A stretch of 5,325 nucleotides of DNA from Competibacter_A sp003527885 (GCA_035442025.1 DAORPQ010000125.1:1-5325); one strand, 5' to 3'. Positions 1 through 5,242 are shown, counted from the first letter of the stretch. The notes: a model not told the origin generated them from the letters alone. Translations and numbers: made by a program.

Positions 1-15
1 AAAATCATCGAGTGA
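1..15 (+). CDS. tuf: Elongation factor Tu, last four codons only (partial)
   Basis: The first 15 bases read AAA ATC ATC GAG TGA, that is K-I-I-E followed by a stop. Many proteobacterial EF-Tu proteins end in V-A-K-I-I-E, and tuf is the usual gene directly upstream of rpsJ where the str and S10 operons are joined. Four residues alone prove little; the call rests on the match in this context. EF-Tu is the GTPase that delivers aminoacyl-tRNA to the ribosome. The stop lies 5 nt before the rpsJ ATG, which would place tuf and rpsJ on one transcript. The bases just upstream of the window would settle it. Confidence 0.6.
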   Translation, partial: KIIE

Positions 16-20
16 GCGCC

Positions 21-335
21 ATGACCACCAGCCAGCGTATCCGCATCCGCCTGAAAGCGTTCGATCATCGCTTGATCGACCAGTCGGCGCGGGAGATCGT
101 CGAGACGGCCAAGCGCACCGGCGCTCAGGTGCGCGGTCCCATTCCGCTGCCGACCAAGATGGAGCGCTTCACGGTATTGATTTCACCGCACGTCAACAAG
201 GACGCGCGCGATCAGTACGAGCTACGCACCCACAAGCGCCTGATGGACATCGTGGACCCCACCGACAAGACGGTCGATGCGCTGATGAAGCTGGATCTCG
301 CGGCCGGCGTGGACGTGCAGATCAAGCTGAACTAG
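21..335 (+). CDS. rpsJ: 30S ribosomal protein S10 (NusE)
   Basis: S10 is a head protein of the 30S subunit and, as NusE, also binds NusB and NusG in transcription antitermination. The 104-residue product is close to the E. coli length of 103 and nearly identical to it in the block around residues 6-35 (RIRIRLKAFDHRLIDQ) and the signature VRGPIPLP at 37-44. The extended ribosome-binding loop, including ISPHVNKDARDQYE at 54-67, is intact; Val58 corresponds to E. coli Val57, a site of known tigecycline-resistance changes. I chose the ATG at 21 over an in-frame GTG at 12, because the GTG would overlap the tuf stop and add residues that the family lacks. Purine-rich GAG triplets at 10-16 are the only candidate ribosome-binding site, so translation is probably coupled to tuf. 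The stop is TAG. Confidence 0.98.
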   Translation: MTTSQRIRIRLKAFDHRLIDQSAREIVETAKRTGAQVRGPIPLPTKMERFTVLISPHVNKDARDQYELRTHKRLMDIVDPTDKTVDALMKLDLAAGVDVQIKLN

Positions 336-411
336 ACGCGACTCATGCGGCTCATGAGGGGCGGCCTTCCCCTCCTCTGACCGGCGGTCATCGATTGAGA
401 GGTTTACTAAA
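336..411 (+). promoter_or_regulatory. rpsJ-rplC intergenic leader with two hairpins and the rplC ribosome-binding site
   Basis: This 76-nt gap is longer than expected inside an S10 operon. Three structures can be drawn by eye. The first pairs GAGGGG (356-361) with CCCCTC (369-374) around a 7-nt loop. The second pairs TGACC (378-382) with GGTCA (386-390) around GGC. The third pairs CCTCT (374-378) with AGAGG (398-402). The third would cover the rplC Shine-Dalgarno GAGAGG (397-402), which sits 9 nt before the ATG at 412. CTCATG also occurs twice (342-347 and 351-356). No T-tract follows the hairpins, so a terminator is unlikely. Control of rplC translation is an inference from the pairing. Confidence 0.5.
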
Positions 412-1056
412 ATGGCAATAGGACTGATCGGCCGCAAGGCCGGCATGACGCGCGTGTTCACGGAGGACGGCGCCTCGATTCCGGTCACCCTGATCGAGGT
501 CGAACCCAACCGGGTGACGCAGGTCAAGACCGAACAAACCGACGGTTATCGCGCGCTGCAAGTGACGGTCGGCAGCCGCCGGGCCAGTCGGGTGACCAAA
601 GCCATGACCGGCCACTTCGCCAAGGCGGGCGTCGCGGCGGGTCGCGGTTTGTGGGAGTTTCGCCTCAGCGGCGACGAGGGTGCGGGCATCGAAGTCGGCG
701 CCGAGTTGAAAGTGGATGTGTTCCAGACCGGCCAGAAAGTGGATGTGACCGGCACCACCATCGGCAAGGGCTTTGCCGGCGCCATCAAGCGCCATCATTT
801 CCGCAGCCAGCGCGCCACCCACGGCAACTCGCTGTCGCATCGCGCGCCGGGCTCCATCGGCCAGAACCAGAGTCCCGGCCGGGTGTTCAAGGGCAAGAAG
901 ATGGCCGGTCACCTGGGCGCGGCCCAGCGCTGCACGCAGAACCTGGAAGTCGTTCGGGTCGATGTCGAACGCAACTTGTTGGCGATCAAGGGGGCGGTAC
1001 CCGGCGCCAAGGGTGGCGATGTCGTGGTCAGGCCCGCCGTCAAAGTGCGCCGCTAA
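412..1056 (+). CDS. rplC: 50S ribosomal protein L3
   Basis: L3 is an early assembly protein of the 50S subunit; its long loop reaches towards the peptidyl-transferase centre. The product has 214 residues against 209 in E. coli, the extra length lying mainly near residues 87-97. The N-terminus (IGLIGRKAGMTRVFTEDG, 3-20) and the central loop (THGNSLSHR at 136-144, GSIGQNQSPG at 147-156, VFKGKKMAGH at 158-167) match the family. Gln153 aligns with E. coli Gln150, the glutamine methylated by PrmB, so the modification site is kept. The segment at 169-176 (GAAQRCTQ) differs from E. coli but lies in a variable part. The start is ATG with GAGAGG 9 nt upstream. The TAA stop is part of the TAAGGAG that serves as the rplD ribosome-binding site. 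Confidence 0.98.
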   Translation: MAIGLIGRKAGMTRVFTEDGASIPVTLIEVEPNRVTQVKTEQTDGYRALQVTVGSRRASRVTKAMTGHFAKAGVAAGRGLWEFRLSGDEGAGIEVGAELKVDVFQTGQKVDVTGTTIGKGFAGAIKRHHFRSQRATHGNSLSHRAPGSIGQNQSPGRVFKGKKMAGHLGAAQRCTQNLEVVRVDVERNLLAIKGAVPGAKGGDVVVRPAVKVRR

Positions 1057-1065
1057 GGAGCCGTC

Positions 1066-1689
1066 ATGGAACTTCAGATCAAGAACCCGAGCGGCGCGGC
1101 CAGCCAGTTGAGCGTCTCCGACGAGACCTTTACCCGGCCGTTCAACGAAGCGCTGGTCCATCAAGTGGTGGTCGCCTATCTGGCCGGCGCCCGCGCCGGC
1201 ACCCGCGCCCAGAAGAATCGCGCCCAAGTCAGGGGCGGCGGCATCAAACCGTTCCGCCAAAAGGGCACCGGCCGCGCCCGCGCCGGCACCACCCGCGGCC
1301 CGCTGTGGCGGGGCGGCGGCGTGACCTTCGCGGCCCGGCCGCAAGATCACTCGCAGAAGGTCAACAAGAAGATGTACCGCGCCGCCATGCGCGCCATCTT
1401 CTCGGAACTGTTGCGCCAGGAGCGCTTGCTGGTGGTCGACGCCCTCGAATTTCCCGAGATCAAGACCAAGCGGATGACCGCCCACTTGGCCTCCCTGGGT
1501 TTGGCCGATCAGGGCCGCGTGCTGCTGGTGAGCGAAGAGGTGGATCTCAACCTGTATCTATCGGCCCGCAACCTGCACAACGTGGCGGTGAGCGATGTGG
1601 TCGGCTTGGACCCGGTGGCCCTGGTCGGGTCCGATAAGGTCGTGATGACGGCGGGCGCCTTGCAGCGCGTCGGGGAGTGGCTGGCATGA
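1066..1689 (+). CDS. rplD: 50S ribosomal protein L4
   Basis: L4 binds 23S rRNA domain I and sends an extended loop into the exit tunnel. In enteric bacteria it also represses its own operon and binds RNase E. The product has 207 residues against 201 in E. coli. The N-terminal FNEALVHQVVVAY (26-38), tunnel loop GTRAQKNRAQ (45-54), RQKGTGRAR (64-72) and FAARPQDHSQKVNKKMYR (88-105) are clearly L4. Lys66 corresponds to E. coli Lys63, where erythromycin-resistance changes arise, and is unchanged. AAGGAG (1055-1060) overlaps the rplC stop and lies 5 nt before the ATG. The gene ends in TGA, overlapping the rplW start as ATGA. Whether L4 regulates this operon is unknown: the E. coli-type leader is not in its usual place. 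Confidence 0.98.
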   Translation: MELQIKNPSGAASQLSVSDETFTRPFNEALVHQVVVAYLAGARAGTRAQKNRAQVRGGGIKPFRQKGTGRARAGTTRGPLWRGGGVTFAARPQDHSQKVNKKMYRAAMRAIFSELLRQERLLVVDALEFPEIKTKRMTAHLASLGLADQGRVLLVSEEVDLNLYLSARNLHNVAVSDVVGLDPVALVGSDKVVMTAGALQRVGEWLA

Positions 1690-1985
1690 ACAATCAAGAG
1701 CGGTTGCTGCAAATTCTGTTGGCCCCGCACGTGTCCGAGAAAACCAACCGGCTGGCCGAGCGGCACAACCAGGTGGTGTTCAAGGTGCTGCCGGACGCCA
1801 GCAAGCCGGAAATCAAAGGCGCCGTCGAGACGCTGTTCAACGTCAAGGTCAAGGGCGTCACGGTGCTCAACGTCAAAGGTAAGCGCAAGCGTTTCGGGGC
1901 TTCTTACGGGCGGCGTTCGGACTGGAAGAAAGCTTACGTATCCTTGGAAGCCGGCCACGAGATCGACTTCCTGGTGGCGGAGTGA
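1686..1985 (+). CDS. rplW: 50S ribosomal protein L23
   Basis: L23 sits at the mouth of the exit tunnel and is the docking site for trigger factor and signal recognition particle. The product has 99 residues (E. coli 100). APHVSEK (13-19) is conserved, and Glu18 is at the same number as the E. coli residue needed for trigger-factor binding, which supports this start. The tunnel-loop region GRRSDWKKAYV (75-85) is intact. I chose the ATG at 1686 over the in-frame GTG at 1677, because GGGGAG (1672-1677) is then a strong ribosome-binding site 8 nt upstream and the start overlaps the rplD stop in an ATGA, a common sign of translational coupling. The TGA stop runs directly into a hairpin. Confidence 0.97.
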   Translation: MNNQERLLQILLAPHVSEKTNRLAERHNQVVFKVLPDASKPEIKGAVETLFNVKVKGVTVLNVKGKRKRFGASYGRRSDWKKAYVSLEAGHEIDFLVAE

Positions 1986-2027
1986 GGGCGGCCTTCGCCC
2001 CGGTATGTGAGAAAAAGGTAAATCCCA
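1986..2027 (+). promoter_or_regulatory. rplW-rplB gap with hairpin and rplB ribosome-binding site
   Basis: Directly after the rplW stop, GGGCG (1986-1990) can pair with CGCCC (1996-2000) around the 5-nt loop GCCTT. The core GGGCGGCCTTC (1986-1996) is identical to 359-369 in the gap before rplC. No T-tract follows, so this is not a standard terminator. The rplB ribosome-binding site is AAGG at 2015-2018, 9 nt before the ATG. An RNA-processing, protein-binding or mRNA-stability role is possible but not shown. Confidence 0.45.
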
Positions 2028-2855
2028 ATGCCCATCGTCAAGACCAAACCGACTTCGCCCGGCCGGCGCTTCGTGGTCAAAGTGGTCACGCCCGGCCTGC
2101 ACAAGGGCCGGCCCCACGCGCCGTTGCTGGAAAAACAAACCCGCAACGGCGGCCGCAACAACATGGGTCGCATCACCACCCGGCATCAGGGCGGCGGCCA
2201 CAAGCAGCACTACCGGTTGATCGATTTCAAGCGGGATAAGGACAGTATTCCGGCACGGGTCGAGCGGCTGGAATACGACCCGAACCGCAGCGCCCACATC
2301 GCGCTGTTGCTCTACGCCGACGGCGAACGCCGATACATCATCGCGCCGCGCGGCGTCGGAGTCGGCGCGGCGCTGCTGTCCGGCCCGGCCGCGCCGATCA
2401 AGCCGGGCAACACTTTGCCGTTGCGCAGCGTGCCGGTCGGCAGCCAGGTGCACTGCGTGGAATTCCGGCCCGGCAAGGGCGCGCAAATCGCCCGCAGCGC
2501 CGGCGCCTCCGTGCAGCTGGTGGCCCGCGAGGGCAGCTACGCGACCTTGCGCTTGCGTTCCGGCGAAATCCGCAAAGTCCATGTCGACTGCAAGGCGACC
2601 ATCGGCGAGGTCGGCAACGAAGAGCACAACCTGCGCTCCTTCGGCAAGGCCGGGGCCAAGCGCTGGCAAGGCGTCCGGCCCACCGTGCGCGGCGTGGCGA
2701 TGAACCCGGTGGATCACCCGCACGGCGGCGGCGAGGGCCGCACCTCCGGCGGCCGTCACCCGGTATCGCCGTGGGGGTTGCCGACCAAGGGCCACAAGAC
2801 CCGTTCGAACAAGCGCACCGACAAGTTCATCGTGCGCCGACGTAAAGCGAAATGA
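2028..2855 (+). CDS. rplB: 50S ribosomal protein L2
   Basis: L2 is a core 50S protein required for subunit association and for an active peptidyl-transferase centre. The 275-residue product is close to the E. coli length and keeps its register nearly throughout. N-terminal landmarks are KPTSPGRRFVVKVV (7-20) and GRITTRHQGGGHKQHYR (47-63). The OB-fold and SH3-like RNA-binding region includes VERLEYDPNRSA (78-89) and IKPGNTLPLRSVPVGS (124-139). The C-terminal signature is GVAMNPVDHPHGGGEGR (222-238), in which His230 corresponds to E. coli His229 (numbered without Met), the residue tied to peptidyl-transferase activity. The tail KTRSNKRTDKFIVRRR (257-272) is typical. It is the only gene here separated from both neighbours by gaps above 40 nt, each with a potential hairpin. 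The stop is TGA. Confidence 0.98.
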   Translation: MPIVKTKPTSPGRRFVVKVVTPGLHKGRPHAPLLEKQTRNGGRNNMGRITTRHQGGGHKQHYRLIDFKRDKDSIPARVERLEYDPNRSAHIALLLYADGERRYIIAPRGVGVGAALLSGPAAPIKPGNTLPLRSVPVGSQVHCVEFRPGKGAQIARSAGASVQLVAREGSYATLRLRSGEIRKVHVDCKATIGEVGNEEHNLRSFGKAGAKRWQGVRPTVRGVAMNPVDHPHGGGEGRTSGGRHPVSPWGLPTKGHKTRSNKRTDKFIVRRRKAK

Positions 2856-2930
2856 TGCACAGTGCCGCCCGGCTTGAGAGCGACGGCCGCCCCGCCGAAT
2901 TGCGGGCGGGCAACCGAGAGGATAAGTAAC
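2856..2930 (+). promoter_or_regulatory. rplB-rpsS gap with GC-rich hairpin and rpsS ribosome-binding site
   Basis: This 75-nt gap holds a strong GC-rich inverted repeat. CCGCCC (2887-2892) pairs with GGGCGG (2904-2909), extended inwards past a bulged C by GC (2894-2895) with GC (2902-2903), leaving the loop CGAATT. An alternative register pairs CCCGCC (2891-2896) with GGCGGG (2905-2910). No T-run follows. The ribosome-binding site GAGAGGA (2916-2922) starts 5 nt downstream of the hairpin and lies 8 nt before the GTG of rpsS, so folding could affect ribosome access. That effect is inferred. Confidence 0.5.
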
Positions 2931-3203
2931 GTGCCACGTTCGATTAAAAAAGGACCGTTTGTCGATCTCCACCTGATCAAGAAAGTGGAGCAGGCGGTTG
3001 CGACCAACACCAAACGACCGATCAAAACGTGGTCGCGGCGTTCGATGATCCTGCCCGACATGGTGGGCTTGACCATCGCCGTCCACAACGGCCGCCAGCA
3101 CGTCCCGATCCTGGTCACCGAAAACATGGTCGGCCACAAGCTGGGCGAGTTTGCCGCCACCCGCACTTACCGCGGTCATGCCGCCGATAAAAAAGCGAAA
3201 TAG
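2931..3203 (+). CDS. rpsS: 30S ribosomal protein S19 (GTG start)
   Basis: S19 lies in the head of the 30S subunit, pairs with S13 near the A site and binds 16S rRNA. The product has 90 residues (E. coli 92, with two more C-terminal lysines). It opens PRSIKKGPFVDLHL (2-15) and carries the family signature VHNGRQHVPI (51-60) followed by GHKLGEFAATRTYRGH (68-83). The start is GTG, set by the universal S19 N-terminus and by GAGAGGA 8 nt upstream. The reading frame stays open upstream to a GTG at 2862, but that would add 23 residues unlike any S19. Among the genes whose start is in the window, this is the only one begun by GTG. The TAG stop adjoins the rplV ribosome-binding site. Confidence 0.97.
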   Translation: MPRSIKKGPFVDLHLIKKVEQAVATNTKRPIKTWSRRSMILPDMVGLTIAVHNGRQHVPILVTENMVGHKLGEFAATRTYRGHAADKKAK

Positions 3204-3213
3204 GGAGCGTTCC

Positions 3214-3543
3214 ATGCAAGCTGTCGCCATTATGAAACAAGCCCGCATTTCGCCGCAGAAAGCCCGGCTGGTGGCCGATCAGGTCCGCGATCTGCCGGTG
3301 GGCCGCGCCCTGGAAATCCTGCGCTTCAGCAATAAAAAAGCGGCCCAGCTGATCAAGAATGTGCTGGAATCAGCCATCGCCAACGCCGAACACAACGAAG
3401 GGGCCGACATCGATGAGTTGAAGGTCGCCACGATTTGCGTGGATGGCGGGCCCGTGCTGAAGCGGATGCACGCCCGCGCCAAGGGCCGCGGTAACCGGGT
3501 TCTCAAACGGACCAGCCATATCACCGTGACCGTCGCCGAATAA
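3214..3543 (+). CDS. rplV: 50S ribosomal protein L22
   Basis: L22 binds all domains of 23S rRNA; its long beta-hairpin forms, with L4, the narrow part of the exit tunnel. The product has 109 residues (E. coli 110). SPQKARLVADQVR (13-25), ESAIANAEHNEGADID (52-67) and LKRTSHITVTV (97-107) are clear family blocks. The hairpin tip around LKRMHARAKGR (82-92) is complete; residues 82-84 correspond to the E. coli Met-Lys-Arg whose deletion gives erythromycin resistance. I chose the ATG at 3214, with GGGAG (3203-3207) 6 nt upstream overlapping the rpsS stop. The frame is open further upstream into rpsS, but those codons are not L22, and the internal ATG at 3232 would lose conserved N-terminal sequence. 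Confidence 0.97.
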   Translation: MQAVAIMKQARISPQKARLVADQVRDLPVGRALEILRFSNKKAAQLIKNVLESAIANAEHNEGADIDELKVATICVDGGPVLKRMHARAKGRGNRVLKRTSHITVTVAE

Positions 3544-3559
3544 TCAGGAGCGAGCAGAC

Positions 3560-4243
3560 ATGGGCCAGAAAGTCCACCCCACAGGCATACGGTTGGGCAT
3601 CGCCTCCGACTGGACTTCCAAGTGGTATGCCGGTAGCAAGAGCTATCCCGATCTGTTGGAAACGGATCTCCAGGTGCGCCAGTATTTGAAAAAGAAACTG
3701 GCCAATGCCTCGGTCAGCCGGATTCAGATCGAGCGGCCAGCCCGCTTGGCGCGCATCACCATCCACACCGCCCGCCCGGGCGTGGTGATCGGCAAGAAAG
3801 GCGAGGACATCGAAGCCCTACGCCGGGAAGTCGCCCGGATGATGGGTTTGGATATCAAGGACTTACAGATCAATATCGAGGAAATCCGCAAGCCGGAACT
3901 CGACGCCCAACTGGTCGCCGAAAGCATCGCCCAACAACTGGAGCGGCGGATCATGTTCCGGCGGGCGATGAAGCGGGCGGTGGCCAACGCGATGCGGCTG
4001 GGGGCGCTGGGGATTAAAATTCAAGTGTCCGGCCGGCTGAACGGCGCCGAAATCGCCCGCAGCGAGTGGACCCGCGAAGGGCGGGTGCCGTTGCACACCT
4101 TGCGCGCCAACATCGATTATGGCTTGGCCGAAGCCCGCACCACCTACGGCGTGATCGGCATCAAGGTCTGGATTTTCCGGGGCGAAGTCTTTGGTTTCGA
4201 GCGTCCGGGCGAGCTGAAGTCCGACAAGGCGGCCACCGGTTGA
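3560..4243 (+). CDS. rpsC: 30S ribosomal protein S3
   Basis: S3 lies at the mRNA entry channel of the 30S head and, with S4 and S5, takes part in mRNA unwinding. The product has 227 residues (E. coli 233). The N-terminus GQKVHPTGIRLGI (2-14) is invariant. The type II KH domain is seen at about 60-110, with its GKKG loop at 78-81. FRRAMKRAV (133-141) includes Arg134, Arg135 and Lys138, matching the E. coli helicase residues Arg131, Arg132 and Lys135 after a small insertion near 97-102. The C-terminal domain has SGRLNGAEIAR (157-167), REGRVPLHTLRA (172-183) and TTYGVIGIKVWI (194-205). The tail is shorter and less basic than in E. coli, in a variable region. CAGGAG (3545-3550) lies 9 nt before the ATG. 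The gene ends TGA, 13 nt before a terminator-like hairpin. Confidence 0.98.
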   Translation: MGQKVHPTGIRLGIASDWTSKWYAGSKSYPDLLETDLQVRQYLKKKLANASVSRIQIERPARLARITIHTARPGVVIGKKGEDIEALRREVARMMGLDIKDLQINIEEIRKPELDAQLVAESIAQQLERRIMFRRAMKRAVANAMRLGALGIKIQVSGRLNGAEIARSEWTREGRVPLHTLRANIDYGLAEARTTYGVIGIKVWIFRGEVFGFERPGELKSDKAATG

Positions 4244-4256
4244 ATCAGAGGGTCAC

Positions 4257-4293
4257 GGAACTCCGCGCGAAACCGCGGAGTTCCTTCGTTTAT
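4257..4293 (+). terminator. Terminator-like hairpin between rpsC and rplP, likely an attenuator
   Basis: GGAACTCCGCG (4257-4267) pairs perfectly with CGCGGAGTTCC (4274-4284): 11 bp around the 6-nt loop CGAAAC. It is followed at once by TTCGTTTAT (4285-4293), with six T in nine bases. This has the shape of an intrinsic terminator for + strand transcripts, although the T-tract is broken by C, G and A. It lies in a 64-nt gap between two genes that belong to one operon, so partial termination, attenuation or RNA processing fits better than a full stop. I see no convincing promoter between it and rplP. Confidence 0.6.
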
Positions 4294-4307
4294 AGACGAG
4301 ACAGATT

Positions 4308-4721
4308 ATGTTACAGCCGAAAAGAACGAAATTCCGAAAACAGCGCAAGGGGCGCAACACCGGTGTCGCGACCAGCGGTACCGGGGTCAGTTTCGGCGAG
4401 TACGGGCTGAAGTGCACCACGCGCGGGATGCTGACCGCCCGCCAGATCGAGGCGGCGCGGCGCGCCATCAACCGCTACATCAAACGCGGCGGCAAGGTGT
4501 GGATCCGCATTTTCCCGGACAAACCCGTCACCAAGAAACCGCTCGAAGTGCGCATGGGCAGCGGCAAGGGCAACGTCGAATTCTGGGTGGCCAGGGTCAA
4601 GCCCGGCCGGGTGTTGTACGAGGTGGAGGGGGTGGACGAAAGTGTCGCCCGCGAAGCGTTTCGCTTGGCGGCGGCCAAGCTCCCGGTGCAGACGATTTTC
4701 GTGACCCGGACGGTGATGTGA
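4308..4721 (+). CDS. rplP: 50S ribosomal protein L16
   Basis: L16 organises the A-site region of the 50S subunit and contacts tRNA. The product has 137 residues (E. coli 136). It begins MLQPKRTKFRKQRKGRN (1-17), carries LTARQIEAARRAINR (42-56) and WIRIFPDKP (65-73), and ends AAAKLPVQTIFVTRTVM (121-137). Arg82, in EVRMGSGKGNVEFW (80-93), aligns with E. coli Arg81, the arginine hydroxylated by YcfD (RoxA); whether this organism has that enzyme is not visible here. The ribosome-binding site is weak: GAGA (4298-4301), 6 nt before the ATG, is the best candidate. Its transcription must pass the hairpin at 4257-4284, or start from an unseen promoter. The TGA stop overlaps the rpmC ATG as TGATG. Confidence 0.98.
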   Translation: MLQPKRTKFRKQRKGRNTGVATSGTGVSFGEYGLKCTTRGMLTARQIEAARRAINRYIKRGGKVWIRIFPDKPVTKKPLEVRMGSGKGNVEFWVARVKPGRVLYEVEGVDESVAREAFRLAAAKLPVQTIFVTRTVM

Positions 4722-4915
4722 TGAACGCGAGCGAATTGCGGCAAAAAACTCGGGATGAACTGCAGCAGGAACTGCTGGCGCTATTGCGCGAACAGTTCAA
4801 CCTGCGGATGCAGCGGGCCACGGGTCAGACCAGCAAACCCCATCTGTTCCGACAGGCGCGGCGCAACATCGCGCGGGTCAAAATGGTGTTGAGCGAGAAG
4901 GCGGACAAGGCATGA
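4721..4915 (+). CDS. rpmC: 50S ribosomal protein L29
   Basis: L29 is a small helical protein next to L23 at the tunnel exit. The product has 64 residues (E. coli 63) and keeps the pattern NASELRQKTRDELQQELLAL (2-21), then LREQFNLRMQ (22-31) and RRNIARVKMVLSEK (47-60). This makes two long helices joined by a short turn at about 34-41. The ATG at 4721 shares its A with the rplP TGA stop. I see no good Shine-Dalgarno in the sequence before it (GGTGATGTG), so translation probably depends on ribosomes finishing rplP. The frame is open far upstream through rplP, but that part is out of frame with L16 and not L29-like. The gene ends in an ATGA overlap with rpsQ. Confidence 0.97.
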   Translation: MNASELRQKTRDELQQELLALLREQFNLRMQRATGQTSKPHLFRQARRNIARVKMVLSEKADKA

Positions 4916-5172
4916 CGGCGGAAACTCAGGCGGAGCGCACCCTGACCGGGCGCGTCACCAGCAACAAGATGGACAAGACCATCACCGTGGCCGTCGAACG
5001 GCTGGTCAAACATCCCGTTTACGGCAAATACGTCCGGCGGACCACCAAGCTGCACGCCCACGACGAGCAAAACCAGTGTCGGGAAGGCGATTTGGTGACG
5101 ATCAAACAGTGCCGCCCGCTGGCCAAGACCAAGGCTTGGACCCTGGTCGGGGTCGTCGAGCGCGCCCAATGA
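4912..5172 (+). CDS. rpsQ: 30S ribosomal protein S17
   Basis: S17 is a primary 16S rRNA-binding protein of the 30S body with an OB fold. The product has 86 residues (E. coli 84), slightly longer at the N-terminus. Family blocks are LTGRVTSNKMDKTITVAVER (11-30), KHPVYGKYVRRTTKLHAHDE (33-52) and the signature GDLVTIKQCRPLAKTKAWTL (59-78). The ATG overlaps the rpmC stop as ATGA. GAGAAGG (4895-4901) lies 10 nt upstream, and a second AAGG at 4907-4910 is too close to serve well. It is the last gene of the S10 operon; a 70-nt gap follows before rplN. Confidence 0.97.
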   Translation: MTAETQAERTLTGRVTSNKMDKTITVAVERLVKHPVYGKYVRRTTKLHAHDEQNQCREGDLVTIKQCRPLAKTKAWTLVGVVERAQ

Positions 5173-5242
5173 TCGCCGTGGCCCAGGATGGCGCCGGCAG
5201 CCGGCCGGTATTTTCCAAACTCCGCGAACGGGACGGTCAACC
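5173..5242 (+). promoter_or_regulatory. S10/spc operon boundary gap with a weak hairpin
   Basis: In E. coli the promoter of the spc operon lies between rpsQ and rplN. In this 70-nt gap I find no clear -35/-10 pair. There is a short GC-rich inverted repeat, CCGGC (5194-5198) with GCCGG (5204-5208), or GCCGG (5193-5197) with CCGGC (5201-5205), followed by TATTTTCC (5209-5216). The stem is only 5 bp, so at best it is a weak attenuator. The rplN ribosome-binding site is not strong; GGGACGG (5230-5236) is the nearest purine-rich stretch. Confidence 0.35.

Noticed and set aside
388..1485. Long open frame on the - strand (365 codons) antisense to rplC-rplD
   Set aside because: Same reasons: Ala/Gly/His-rich, no family resemblance, and explained by codon bias of the genes on the + strand.
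651..1637. Open + strand frame (328 codons) overlapping rplC and rplD
   Set aside because: The product is Arg/Gly/Pro-rich as expected from reading GC-rich genes out of frame. It crosses two certain genes and has no ribosome-binding site of note.
2862..2930. Upstream GTG extension of rpsS
   Set aside because: The extra 23 residues do not resemble S19 and lie across the GC-rich hairpin; the GTG at 2931 has a well-placed GAGAGGA and matches the family N-terminus.
1509..3248. Long open frame on the - strand (579 codons) antisense to rplD-rplV
   Set aside because: Its translation is low-complexity and rich in Ala, Gly, Arg and His with no recognisable domain, and it is antisense to five strongly conserved ribosomal genes. 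GC-rich coding DNA commonly leaves the opposite strand open.
97..4240. Ribosomal drug-resistance changes in S10, L3, L4 or L22
   Set aside because: The sites I could align (S10 Val58, L4 Lys66, L22 82-84) carry residues normal for the family, and the tunnel loops have no deletion or insertion.
4291..4296. TATAGA as a -10 promoter element upstream of rplP
   Set aside because: Only a partial match to TATAAT, with no credible -35 at the right distance; the would-be -35 falls in the hairpin loop and arm. It is better read as the T-rich end of the terminator-like element.
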